Program-made: the position numbers and the translations under genes
NCBI RefSeq assembly: GCF_905475465.1
Contig: NC_062238.1
Coordinates: forward strand, 7,854,501-7,918,500
Length of the DNA stretch: 64,000 nucleotides
Reading direction: 5' to 3'
Source: Pieris napi
Taxonomy: Eukaryota; Arthropoda; Insecta; Lepidoptera; Pieridae
Part shown: in pieces, positions 1 through 11,900 of the stretch
Layout of the letters: each line of letters opens with the position of its first letter
Numbering within the stretch: position 1 is the stretch's first letter
Notes under the pieces: generated by a model
Told to the model about the DNA's origin: nothing
What the model saw: only the letters and a program-made list of their open reading frames with translations
Database searches by the model: none

Positions 1-176
1 GTTCGTAAATTTTTAAAATTTTTAATTCTCATCCAAACTTTGCGTTTTAGTATTTTAAATTTTAACATGTGACGTCATAAAAGTATTGACCCCCCCATGC
101 CCCTTGTCACACGATGTCACACTTCGGTGATACCCTCCCTCCCCATTACAGTGTGACGTACTTTATGGATGGCCCC
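1..176 (-). mobile_element. MITE end, truncated by the window edge
   Basis: Read on the minus strand from 176, it begins GGGGCCATCCATAAAGTACG after a TA dinucleotide and carries GTCACA-type subterminal motifs and a C-run. The terminus resembles that of the element at 29874-30345 (GGGGCCGTTCA...ATTACGT). The other end is outside the window. Confidence 0.45.
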
Positions 177-230
177 TATAGCGTTTTATCTAGAAAGTAG
201 TTCTTTATAGTTCTTTATAAATTAATTATC

Positions 231-341
231 GAACGACTTCCGGATTGTGGAGGGAAAGCCTCCAAGAAGCTTGGTGTGCTCAAGGCAAAGCGATACTTCA
301 TTCAGGGCCATCAGCTTGCTCGAAATCGTTCTGTTCTTTAA
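231..341 (+). pseudogene. Fragment of LINE reverse transcriptase
   Basis: 37 codons ending in TAA include GGKASKKLGVLKAKRYF, which matches the 'ASKKLGVL.K.RRYFTPGQ' stretch of lepidopteran LINE reverse transcriptases. No other part of the element is recognisable around it. Confidence 0.55.
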
Positions 342-984
342 AAAATAGTACGACTATTTGTTTATTTAAAAAGATTTTAAAATAATATAGCTCCGCTCAT
401 TCAATACAACGAATCGAAGCCAAAAGTAGACAAATTCCACTTACCTGTAACTTTTGTTTAAATAATTTTATTGTATGAGTAATGATGTTGGTTCGTGATA
501 CTCATTATACTATATCGCCGCTGCTTAAAAGGGAAGTATTTAACATTTAAATCGAATTAGGGCGATATAGAAATCGGTCCGCTTAGGGTAATTCTAATAT
601 TTTTATTTATTTGATATTATATGAATGTTAAAAATAGTAACGCAAATAAACGTGATATTACTTTTTACGATGCGTTATTCTTGTACAACAAAGTTTAGCT
701 TTAAGGCACCCTTTTTTTTATTAGAATTGGATTGAATCTTTGGATCATAGTAGCTATAATTGAAGCCTATTGAAAAAGAAATGCTCTCTGTAATTTTAAT
801 AATAGGTATCAACTCTTACAGATTTACAGGAAAAAAATCTTACAAAATATGTTCGCTTTATGCACTAAAACCTCTTTATTACTTAAGTCATTGCCGCGTT
901 AGACATTTACTTATTTTGCAAGATATAAACGAAATATTTGTCTATAGTTAGCTCAAATATAATATATAGCCAAAGAATACTGCC
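342..984. other. AT-rich DNA, no feature seen
   Basis: No coding signal, RNA gene or clear repeat recognised. Confidence 0.5.
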
Positions 985-1174
985 TTCACTATTGTGTTCT
1001 GACACCGCGCGCTGCAGCCCCCACCAAGGGCTATACTGGCCGCCCCCGTACCGCTCTGTATCAGCAGGGCGCGAACATAGACACCACCCGAAGGGGCATA
1101 TGCCCCGAACGGGCCAAAGTTCACCCCTCTCGTGGGAGTATGCAACACAAAACACAACGGTTCACTATTGTGTT
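985..1174. mobile_element. 162-bp GC-rich insertion in a perfect 14-bp direct repeat
   Basis: TTCACTATTGTGTT occurs at 985-998 and again at 1161-1174, flanking a GC-rich 162-bp segment unlike its surroundings. The duplication length fits LINE-driven retroposition. The insert contains a GGGGCATATGCCCC palindrome, and no poly(A) tail beyond an A/C-rich end. Source unknown. Confidence 0.6.
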
Positions 1175-2086
1175 AAAATGTGAATGGCATGAGTCTTATG
1201 CTACAGTTTCTCCGAACTTTAAAACTAAATTCATGATAGTAAGGAATCTAATCCAAAGCCTAAATATCATCTTATTCAAAATTAATTCAAAATTCGGTGA
1301 ATAAAAAAAATATGTGTACAGATAATATAATTAATATTCATGTAGTGTAAAAACGCCCACACCAAATGAATCAGGTGTCAAACTGTATTTTAAAAGTGTT
1401 CTATGTAATGTACCGGAAAAATTGTCTAAATAGTTATAGAAATGTATATGTATGACTTACACAATTTAAAAATTAGCTTGATAGCAGTATTGTTATAGTC
1501 CAATGTTTCCAAGTCCATTTGATTTGAATTAAATGTTACCTCAATCCAAATATGTTTATAATTTTTTTACCTACCCTCTCTGACGTAGAATCGGCACATT
1601 ATTCGGAAGTTCTCCTGAAATAAAAAAACTGACCAAATGAAAAATGGCATTACATAATATATTTTCGAACTAACACCGTTTCGTTATATTTCTGCCATAC
1701 GAATTGACGTTAAGTAATCAGTTGTTAATGTCCGTGCTACCTTGTTGTTGTACCCAAGGTAGCAACTCAAAATATAGGTATTTAACTGTTTAAATTTCAA
1801 TAGTAAAATTATTCAAACTAATAATTGCCTATAATTTTCCGATTATCCAATGCTAAAAAGCCAGCCTTTATCTAAACCTAGTAATAGTTAGACTTGTTTC
1901 TCTTAGTTTTCTGCCTAGAAAACAATAGCAGGAGTAACAGTAGTGTTACTTTTTTTAAATAACTAAAAGCAGCATATACGTACTACACGGATACCTAGTA
2001 AGGTACGTGAAGATTTTCATTCATATTTAAAATTCAGCTCTAACGAGTAAAACTAGTCTCGCCAGCAGTAGTCTTAAGTAAAGTGT
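1175..2086. other. AT-rich DNA, no feature seen
   Basis: No coding signal, RNA gene or clear repeat recognised. Confidence 0.5.
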
Positions 2087-2102
2087 ATTTAAATTGATAT
2101 AG

Positions 2103-2394
2103 AGCAGTGTTGGCCTAGTGGCTTCAGCGTGTGACTCTCATCCCTGAGGTCGTAGGTTCGATCCCCGGCTGTGCACTGATGAACTTTCTATCTGCGCATT
2201 TAACATTCGCTCGAATGGTGAAGGAAAACATCGTGAGGAAACCGGCTCACCTTAGACCCAAAAAGTCGACGACGTGCGTCAAGCCCAGAAGGCTGATCAC
2301 CTACTTGCCTATTAGATTAACAAATGATCATGAAACAGATACAGAAATCTGAGGCCCAGACCTAAAAAAAGGTTCTAGCACCATTGATTGATTT
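2103..2394 (+). mobile_element. tRNA-derived SINE, family A, copy 1 (full length)
   Basis: The head has Pol III boxes A (TGGCCTAGTGG) and B (GGTTCGATCCC), followed by a body shared with copies at 13915, 42815 and 62380. It is flanked by a perfect 16-bp duplication, ATTTAAATTGATATAG, at 2087-2102 and 2395-2410. That makes it a recent, well-defined insertion. Confidence 0.85.
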
Positions 2395-2512
2395 ATTTAA
2401 ATTGATATAGGAGTGTCAGATATAGTGGAGACATATAATTATAGTCGATGGAGTGTAACCATATTGGCAAACTTTAATAAAATCGCAAAAAATATAATAT
2501 TTAGTCATTAGT

Positions 2513-2590
2513 AGTAGTAATAGTGACTAATTAATAGTAATAGTGACTAATTAATAGTAATAGTGACTAATTAATAGTAATAGTGACTTT
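2513..2590. repeat. 20-bp tandem repeat, just over 3 copies
   Basis: The unit TAGTGACTAATTAATAGTAA is repeated exactly three times from 2521 to 2580, with partial units on both sides. Confidence 0.9.
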
Positions 2591-2679
2591 AATCAACCTG
2601 TATCGACGCTGTAGAATTATAAACTCGTATTGCAAAAAAAAACATTTATTTTTTATTCTTCGACTCTTATGTCATTTAA

Positions 2680-3781
2680 CACGTTCGTTGCATTACGAGA
2701 TCTATCAGATCTCTTGCAGGACTTTTGTATTGTGCGTTGAACATAATCGTGTTTTTTCACTCCTTGCGGGAGGATCTAACTTGTAAAGTTTTTTAAGGAT
2801 GAGCAGGACAAATATACATATTTGCTTCCTACTTAAAGCTGAATTCAAGGACATTAAAAAATAAATTAGAGATGGATTAGGTCCCTAACGCACAGTACTG
2901 TAATTGTTTTAATTCCTTGCGTTAGGAGATATGTCGGTACTCGTGAAATCGTACGCCTCGTAGACGCAAGAGATGGAGGATGGGATTTTTAGTGTTGTCC
3001 TAGAATCGACATTCAGGAAGTCGCGGGCACGTTTTGGAAACAACACTCGCATATAAACCAGCGTGTTGATTATTTTTGATAAACAATGAGTGATTTGAGT
3101 GAGAAAAAAGTGTAAAAAATCTATTTTATGGGTGAGGTTTCTAACAAAAAATCAACGCCGGATTATACTGCTGCATCGTCCAGTAAAATATTTGTTTTGG
3201 AAAATGTTCAAATTTGCCCCCCATTGACTAATAATGACAGTGATTCTGATTATGAAATATTTAACGATAAACCTTTTTTGTTGGAGCACACGCAGTTAAA
3301 CAACACTGACGCTTCTAAAAAAAAACTAAATGAATTGTTACCATTTGCGCGAAATGTGCAAGCAATCAATGTGCTTACCACGTTTTAATGAAAAACACTT
3401 TGCATAATTAATAAAACTTTTAGAATCGATAACTGAGATATTATTTTATTCCCATCACTACTTACTACACATATTAAACTATCTTCGGTTGCGGTACGAG
3501 ATACAATCGATATCTAATTTTTTTTGGTATTTGTAGTTTATTCAAATGTCGTAACTGCGAGCGAACCTAGAAAAATATAAAGCAATTAGCTATCTTTCAC
3601 CCACAAAAACTTCAAAATATATGTCATTGTTTTTTTGGAAGATATAAATTATTTTCAAAAGTGTATTTTTAGGAGACTGATTAGGTCTCAAACGCACCCA
3701 GGGATAGGCTTGTTACGAGATCTTTTAGGTCTCCATAGCACCAGCTGAAAGTTCTTTAAAAATGATGGCGCAGTGAACGTG
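2680..3781 (+). mobile_element. Non-autonomous piggyBac-like element
   Basis: TTAA lies on both sides (2676-2679 and 3782-3785), and the ends share the inverted sequence CACGTTC. Subterminal TTACGAGATCT motifs occur near both ends. TTAA duplication is the hallmark of piggyBac transposons. The interior holds only a short decayed ORF (3086-3388), so it cannot move itself. Confidence 0.6.
3086..3388 (+). pseudogene. Decayed N-terminal ORF inside the piggyBac-like element
   Basis: An ATG at 3086 opens MSDLSEKKV, then a TAA at 3113, and the same frame continues to 3388 (MGEVSNKKSTPDY...VLTTF). The region is acidic (NDSDSDYEIFND), as N-termini of piggyBac-type transposases often are. No catalytic domain follows. 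A TATA-like ATATAAA lies about 35 bases before the ATG. The transposase identity is inferred from the TTAA-flanked setting. Confidence 0.4.
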
Positions 3782-3785
3782 TTAA

Positions 3786-4285
3786 CTGGTATAATCATGA
3801 CTTATTTATGTAATTAATAAATAAGTCCTTTTTACCATCCAAAACTATGGACAAAAAAACACAACAATATTTTAACGAACATTGACGAAATGAAACATTT
3901 TTTTCGTTTCCTGTAATGTTTGATTCTCTCGACATATGCACTAAGCTAACAGACCGACTCCTGAACGATCAGAGGTTGCGATTTTCTCTATGTTCTTTGT
4001 TACTTTGAAGTTTGAGGGTAGGTTTGTGAGAAACTAAGACGAGAGAGTAGTCTTCAAATATAATCAATTACATTAAATAAAATGAAAATTATAATATAAA
4101 TAACCTAATTTCAAATATGGACTCGTGTATTTATGTGAACTGTCGGTGTATCGCGCATCTTCAGCATTTTTTGGGCCTCACGTGTAATCGCGTTAGCAGA
4201 GTCAGCAGTCAGCTGAGACAATTTAAAAACAAATTATAGCGTAAGGTTATATTTTCAATAATATGATTTTTGTTACACTTAATGT
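3786..4285. other. AT-rich DNA, no feature seen
   Basis: No coding signal or clear repeat recognised. Confidence 0.5.
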
Positions 4286-4460
4286 AAGAGTATAATAATA
4301 AATATTTATTTATTTAATTATTCAAATGTAAACTGAACTTTATTGACTATAATGACTCCTTTTCCAGTCTTTGATTATTTAATTGTAATTAATTATATGC
4401 ATGCAATCAAAAACTATTTTTAATAATGCCAAAGAAGTATAACTTCTTACGCGCGTACAT
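4286..4460 (+). repeat. Dispersed repeat, family I, copy 1
   Basis: About 150 bases, from the TAAACTGAACTTTATT block to TGCCAAAGAAG, recur almost unchanged in reverse orientation at 50055-50215. It ends with AAAGAAGTATAACTTC, which also occurs near 50930. Class unknown. Confidence 0.65.
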
Positions 4461-5172
4461 AAATAAGTACACGCCCCCCTTTTTTAAGTGGAACACGTGC
4501 AACGTGCGGATATAATATATACGCGCCTATTATATACTTATTTTATGTTTTAACTTACCTGTGGGAGCCCGCTATATCAATACACGGTTATGCAGCCATA
4601 CTTTTAGTCGAATTGAATTACGTGAAACGATGAAATAACTAAGTTAAGAAAATATATTATAATTATAGATATATAATAACCATTTAGTATCAACTCGCTT
4701 CCTCAAAACTTATAGTCATCATATTAGGTACATCTTTCATGAATTGAAAGGTTCTATCTAAAATAAGATTAGTTTACAAAGTTAAACATTTGATTTGACA
4801 GGGACAACATCGTAGTAGGTAGTATATATATAATAATGCTTACATATAATGCTTTACATATAAAACTACCTACAGCATAATAATTTTAAGGTTGTGTTAG
4901 TGAGACGCACTCAAAGCTTTAGCTAACTGCTGATAATTACGTATTCATCCAATATTATCACTAATGGCACCAAGGGTAACCTTTCTTTCGCTGTTAGTTA
5001 ATAAGCTTTTAAATATCCTTAGGTACCTACTTAACGAAGTTTTGTATTCTGATATATTTTAAGAAGCTTCATTACTAATAATGTTTAGAACATATATAAT
5101 GATCTGATAATGTAAATTAGAGATGTCAACTGTTCAATCACTGTTCAACCGTTCAATGTTACAACTTACAAC
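4461..5172. other. Upstream flank of the SLC23 gene
   Basis: AT-rich, with a few short GTTCAA repeats near 5130-5160 just before the inferred start region. No gene or RNA recognised. Confidence 0.4.
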
Positions 5173-5304
5173 TCAGTTCATTGTAAGACATCGGGCGACG
5201 CGCGCGCACATTTCAATGTCAAAAAGTATTTTCACTCGGTTCCCAACAAAACCCTACATACATAGGTAGTAGGAAACATATTTGTGACATTATTTTAGAA
5301 AAAG
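5173..5304 (+). promoter_or_regulatory. Probable noncoding first exon and start-site region of the SLC23 gene
   Basis: A strong donor (AAAG|GTGAGT, intron from 5305) lies 570 bases before the start codon, and an acceptor (TTTTAG, ending 5873) lies seven bases before the ATG. This implies a 5' UTR intron. An initiator-like TCAGTT is at 5173-5178, followed by a GC-rich patch. The exon's left edge is a guess from the initiator; the donor is clear. Confidence 0.4.
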
Positions 5305-5873
5305 GTGAGTGTTCACTAACTTTTATCGATACCTGTTTTTTTTGTTGTTTGAATGTTTATTTCCATAGACCTACAAGTAGATATATCTTTCTCGTAGATA
5401 GATCTTTTAAAAATTTAAAAATATTTGTAAAATATTATTTATTTTTAAATAAATATTTGTAAAATTATTATTATTATTTGTAATAGATAAAGTAATTTTA
5501 ATCAGTCAAGTGGTTTTTAGTGTAACTATTTAAACGTAAACTAAAACCTATTATTCTTCATTATGCTTCGTTAAATCTTATTCACATACAATCTTATTTT
5601 AATCGTGTTTTAGTCTAAATAGTACCATTAATTAAATACCACCCGAATTAAAATACTGACATCAGAAATGTATTTTATATTTATTAATTTGTATAGTACT
5701 CTCTTTATAATAATTTTGGTGTAGCTAATATAATACCTGCATCGTAAATGCTAATTAATCACTTTACCGATTTATGTAATTCAATATAGTATAATTGATT
5801 TCAATACTAATGACGTCGAATAGCTAATTACTTGATGTCAATATACACTTATTAAATTATTACCTGATTTTAG

Positions 5874-5931
5874 GTGAAAAATGATTCCTGACAATATTCA
5901 AATTGGAATGGAGACTATGACGAATGTGGAG
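5874..5931 (+). CDS. SLC23 exon 2 (first coding exon; ATG at 5881)
   Basis: It carries seven bases of 5' UTR, then 17 codons (MIPDNIQIGMETMTNVE), and ends at GAG|GTAAGT in phase 0. The short, poorly conserved cytoplasmic N-terminus is normal for the family. The ATG is the first after the acceptor and is in frame with the conserved next exon. Confidence 0.8.
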
Positions 5932-8900
5932 GTAAGTTGAATGTTCCCTAATCCCCGATTGGGCCAGACAAATTTCTGCTGAAATCTATAATTTAAGCTT
6001 TATGTGTCTAGTCGAACTAATTATTGCTTCGCACACTAAAAAATAAATTAAATAAAAAGCATTTATTCGTGCCAGAAATATGGTTGTGACAAAATTCATC
6101 TATCGCTAGTCCACACTAGGGACCCATGTGTTGTGTATAACTAGATTACAATTATTCCGTGGTATATGGTTCATATTTAATTTTTTGTAAAGAAAAAGTA
6201 GTCTAAGTGTTACATCTAATCAACCACAAGTCGTATAACTACATTCTCGGTTCTCGGTAGTTATTTGCTATTGCTTGTTTATGGAACATTATTGTTTAGG
6301 GACATTGAGCGGGAACTTATTAATTAGAATGCGTTTATCTTGTAAACTTTGAATGAGCTTAAAGTCTGTTGTTTATTTGTTTGGGTGTTAGATTGAAGTT
6401 ATCGAACGCACTACGCCTGAAACTGAAATAGTTTTCGGCAGGACACTTAGCACGATATCTAGATATGTGGACGTATAAAGTGGCGAAGTGGCCCGGCACA
6501 AGCAGTAAACGGCGAATAGGTAGACCAAAAATAATAGTTTAAAAAAGCGTGGGTTGCTCGATAGACGCAGAGCGCCCCACGCTTTTTCACAATAATACCA
6601 GTATTCTTTGTCCATTTTCAGCCTAAATTAGGAATTATTTTTCACTTTTTAGTTTGATGTGCTTTAAAAGCGTGTTTTTTAGTTTTTTAAACTTTTATTT
6701 ATTTTTTAGTTAATTTTTTTTATTTTTTTCAATATTTTTTTCGGATTATTGCATTGTCATCGATCTTTGACAGGTGCGCAAAGTTTGAGTTAAATCTGTC
6801 CGTTAAAAGTGTCAAAATCGAGTCCGAAGGAGTCGGTTACATACATACATTATAGACATACATACGTACATACATACAGGTGAAGCTAATATAAAGAGTG
6901 TAAAAATACGCGGGTAAAAGGATGTCATAGCTGTAGCGAGCAAGCAATAGATGAAAGTGTCGAAAAATAAAGATGTATAGCATAAGCTGGAGGAGGGCTA
7001 TACCTAAAATGGGCTTCCAGTCCTACTCTAAACTTTATTTAATGTATGATAGATAGATAATTCTAAATTCAATTTTATATATTTTTAATGTGTTGCGTTG
7101 GAAATAAATAAAGGCTTAATAATAACACCAGCTAAATAAGAGATGTGATACATAGTAAAGTACCTACCATATGAATTATCCTTTATAGACATTTATTAAT
7201 AACCACTGCATATACTGGTACTCCCTTCCACGGTTTAAAAAGCTGTAGTGTTGTGAAGGCCTGTGTATCTACTCAACGAATTGTTAAAAGATTAAAAAAA
7301 TATATAATAACCAACTAAATAAACAGAAAAAACAATAAGCTTGCCGAGTGATGAAAATATGTCGAAAAAATTGGAGCTGTTTTAAGGTGGAACCGTAATT
7401 CGAAAAATTTACCAAATACAGAAGTTATTTGTATCAAACTGTCTTCGAGCGAACATCGCTAAAATTTACAAGAATTATTCGAAAATCAGAATATCAATGG
7501 TACGATATTCTACGCCTCAAACAATGTTCCCTTAAGCGGTCTCTTGCGTATTGTGCCACTTACTTTTATGTTTCGTTTATAGACAAAGTCACACTTTATT
7601 GTCTACGGAAAATGAGATTTCCGGTTGACATTGCTTTTGTTTTAAGTAACATTGTGAGTGTAAGATTAACGATCTCACGAAAAATCGAAAAGAGTTTTCT
7701 TAAGATTTCTGTTAATTAACGTTAATTGAGATTTAACAGCTACTTAAGAAATTTAGAAATTTATTTAAATAATTTAACCATAGATCCTTTAACCAAAACT
7801 AAATACGTAATAACAATAAAATGCCCTATGCTTCCAAAAAGTAGTCGTTAATTATTCCATAACCATTACATATAATTTAATTATTTAATTAACCAAATAC
7901 AAATTGATAAAGAAATGCCTATTCACACAGGACTAAACATGATCTAAGAGTTAACATTTTATTACTATAAATACACTATTTGATTGTAGTTTATTTGTTA
8001 GTATAACGTATTATTTATGGTGTGATATATCCATTAGCGCTACAATTGTTCCGCTTCAACATAGTTGGTTAACAAAAACCTTACGACGAACGAAACGCAA
8101 CGACTATAAGCGAATGAATGAAGAAGTTAGGGCATGGCAGATACATTCTGCGTCGTATCACTAAAGATTTTTCTTTATAGGCCGCAATAATTACTTCGTA
8201 ATCAAACCCAGAACCCCCGGGCCATGTGCGTTACCAATTAAACTAAGGCGAACATACAAGGTATATAACAAAATAACGAGCCTTGTTCCGTGTAAAATAT
8301 AATGAGTTTATATTACTTATGTGGGAAATATTACGTACGCCAGGGTGTTGGTTAAAGTAATGGTTAATTTAAGTAAACGCGAATTTATGACATTATTTAC
8401 ATAACTCGACGTTCTCGCTTTTCAGCAATCAGCGAGACACAGTGTGCGTTACGAGATAATTTTTATATTAAAATTGGTTTATGACAGAAAATTTAACCCA
8501 CTGTATTCACTTCAAACACAAACGTCTATAAACAAAATATATATTCAAATTAATTACACTGTAGACTCGCATATATTATTCGCAAATAAGGAGATTTTTT
8601 AATAAACAAAAAAAATATTTTTTTCAGGAATTACCCATCTCAGACGAAGAGCAACGTAAGGGTAATGTTACTTATGGAATCGACGATATTCCTCCATGGT
8701 ATTTGTGTATATTTATGGCGTTACAGGTAAGTCTATTTAATATATATTTGATAAAATTTCTAATAATATATTAAAGTTAATCCGGGTATATAATAGTTTT
8801 TCCAAGTGAACAATTTTCCTTGAAAAAGCTTGACCTACCTAGAAAAGTTACTAACCTTTTCTCCGTATAAACTTACATTTTCTTATTGGAAAATAATTGG

Positions 8901-11900
8901 ATATTATTTGTGGCCCCATTAGTTCGTCCGAAATATAAACTTTATTGAAAGTATGTATATAACATCAAAATAAATAAGCATCGAAACAGCGTAAGAGCAA
9001 CGTTTTTGCAATCTTTGTCAGAGAATTCGTATATTCTAAAAAGACGCGAAATTTTACCCTTAGTTACGAGATTTCAATAATATCTGTTTTAATTTATAGC
9101 TGTTGGTATTTGATTTATATTATGTATTTAAATTTCATTTTTAGGTAAATATATTTCAATTTTCCAGCACTACCTGACAATGATAGGAGCAATAGTAGCA
9201 ATTCCATTCATCCTCTGTCCAGCGCTTTGTATGGAGGACACTGACCCTGACAGATCCAATATCATATCCACTATGATATTTGTGACAGGTTTGTGGAATT
9301 ACCGTTATAAATTACAAGAAAACGCGATATATGTTCTAAGTACTTAGGATTTGACTAAACTGCTGATTATTATATTTATTGCCATACATAATAAACAAAA
9401 CATATATAGCTGGCTTCTGATGTGATGTAGTGTGAACTGTATTGAGGGATTAATAGCTTCCTGGATTAATGTAGCATTTAAAGTCTAGAGTAATTGAACT
9501 CTTTTGGGTGAAGGCGCACGTTGCCACTCCGGAAAATGAGAGGGCAGACGCTCTCGCGGGGGAGGCGGTTGGGGAAACGGGGACGCGAATAGGGTACGAT
9601 GCGTATCCGCTTTCCTATTTGCGACGACTGACAAGAGTCAAGAGACTTTAGACTCCTGGAACGAGCGCTATGTGGGGGGCGAAACAGCCTCAGTCACAAA
9701 AATGTTTTTTAAAGATGCAAATACGGCATACAAGCAAATCAAGACAAGGCGTTTCCCACCTCACATGGTGCAGATCCTGACTGGCCACGGGGCTTTTGGA
9801 CACTATTTACACAGACTCAAACTGAAGACAAGCCCCGCGTGTGACTGTGACGACAGAACCGACTAAACGGTGGTTCATTTACTTGTTGACTGTGCGACTT
9901 TTGAAAGGGCCAGGTGCGACCTGAAGCTCGAGACTGGCATGAGGGTTTCCCGGGATGGGCTATCCGACATGTTGCTTGAGCACAGATCGCAGCTGGAAAA
10001 ATTCTGCGGCAAGATTGTCAGATATGTCACTCACAAAAATAGCACGAGAGGTAACGCGGCTGGCGCCGGGCAGCGGGCCCCGACTCGCCCATAAATATTA
10101 TGACAATATTTCCGGAGTAGTCGTCGCCCGGGCCCGGTGGGAGACGCTAACCCTCCAAGATAATATGTCCCTTTTTAAGAAAGGGGAGAATTCGACACTC
10201 CCCTGCTGCTTAGCCACTCGGTCACATATCTGCCTGATTGCGTGTCTGATAGGCTAGGATGTAGGGGTCCCAGAACATTTAAAAAACGACGGGTTGCACT
10301 CCGGGAGTGCCGGTAGAAGTGAAAACTTGAATATTAACGTTGTGATTTTATGATATTTTGGAATATCATAAATAATTTTGCACGAATTGCTTTAATTATC
10401 AGTATAAAAGTACTATCATTTATGTGGTAGAATACAATATTTATTTATTGCGCTATCGTACACAAACATGACAATTTATATTATATTAATTACGCCGCGC
10501 CAGCTGTCTACTCTCCATCCGTCTTACGAATTTTCGATCAGGTCACGTGTCCTGACGCGAGTTTAACATTTTTTACCCATTCCAAAAAAAGTGTACAACG
10601 CCGCTAAAGAAGTTTTCACTTAAAAAAAAAGTCTAGAGTTAATTATTTTATAAGTAAACTTAATTACAAAATAGTATAATTTATTCATAGTCATAATATA
10701 CATCAACACGTACAGTACATTACTCTATATTTTTTGACATTTTACTATTATAATGTTGCAACGTTTATCATTTTCCATTTGATCATAAAGTGGATTATGA
10801 TCTTTAAAGACAGTTAAAGATAATCTTTAAGCAAATATACATCATGATAACTACAAGACATATATTTACAAGACATTTAAATGAGGTGATGAATTTCCAG
10901 AAATATTATTAAAACGCTTTTGTAGTGTTTTTCACTTATGAATCTAAGATAATAAACAAAGCATAAAAATTAGTTTACAATGTTAAGGTAATTAATACGA
11001 AGGTACATAGAGCGGTGATAAGTACTTATATAAATATTCTATCATATTACTCGTCTAAGTTCTTACAAACCATTTTTGGATATACATATTTTTATAATGA
11101 GTAAATGATTTAATGAACGAAATACGTATGAGCGTTTTATCATTACTACATCTCTCTTAAACTTTCCATTCATTTAATATTCCTTATACAAATGTTATAA
11201 AACTAGGATGTTAAAGAACTTTGTTTAACGTGTGCTATTGTTGAGACTTACTCGATTTCTTCACTTGATATTGGGAGTCTTTCGTCTTGTCATTATAAAT
11301 TTTATCTTTTTTAAATTATTTCTTTTTATTTATAAATCAAAATATGTCTTTATAGATTATATAGGATTTATGTAGTAATAAAAAATGTTGTTGGAGGTGC
11401 TGGGATTTGAACCCAGGACTTTCAGCATGCGAAGCAGACACTCTACCACTGAGTTACACCCCCGGGTACCATATAGTCGAAATAGCTGTATAGTTGTTTC
11501 GGCAAATACTCGCGACCATATAGTATACGAAGACAAGCGTGATTTCAAACATTTCTTGAAATGTTTGAAAGCCTTTAAAATAAATTTCAGTTTCACAGAA
11601 GAAAATGCTATGATATCTATTGAAACTAGATTTTAATTGATATTTGGCCTCGTTAGGGAGTGCTAATTGGCAATTACTAACTAATTGTGTACCTGGATCG
11701 AAATTTATGCAACGGGGAAAACTTGCAGGATCGGAGTAAGCCTGACGGTATCGATTGCAACTCTGTTGCATTGTAAACCTATATTGCTACCGTATTTATC
11801 ATACTCGTCAACGGGTGCTACTTGTGGTGACTGGTCGTACTTGAATTCGTGTATGCGGTGATGTTAATTATTTCGACTATGTGTTTGCGTGTTGTTCCCA

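Noticed and set aside
907..1183. Overlapping open frames of 69-82 codons on both strands
   Set aside because: All lie across the GC-rich insertion and its flanks; none continues beyond it or resembles a family.
7429..7719. 96-codon + strand frame in SLC23 intron 2
   Set aside because: No recognisable motif, no splice or poly(A) support, and residue content typical of AT-rich chance frames.
8190..8245. Possible degenerate tRNA or SINE (B-box-like GGTTTGATTAC on the minus strand)
   Set aside because: No A box and no cloverleaf can be drawn; too weak to call.
11385..11771. Open frames on both strands around the tRNA gene
   Set aside because: They are built over the tRNA sequence and AT-rich flanks with no protein motifs.
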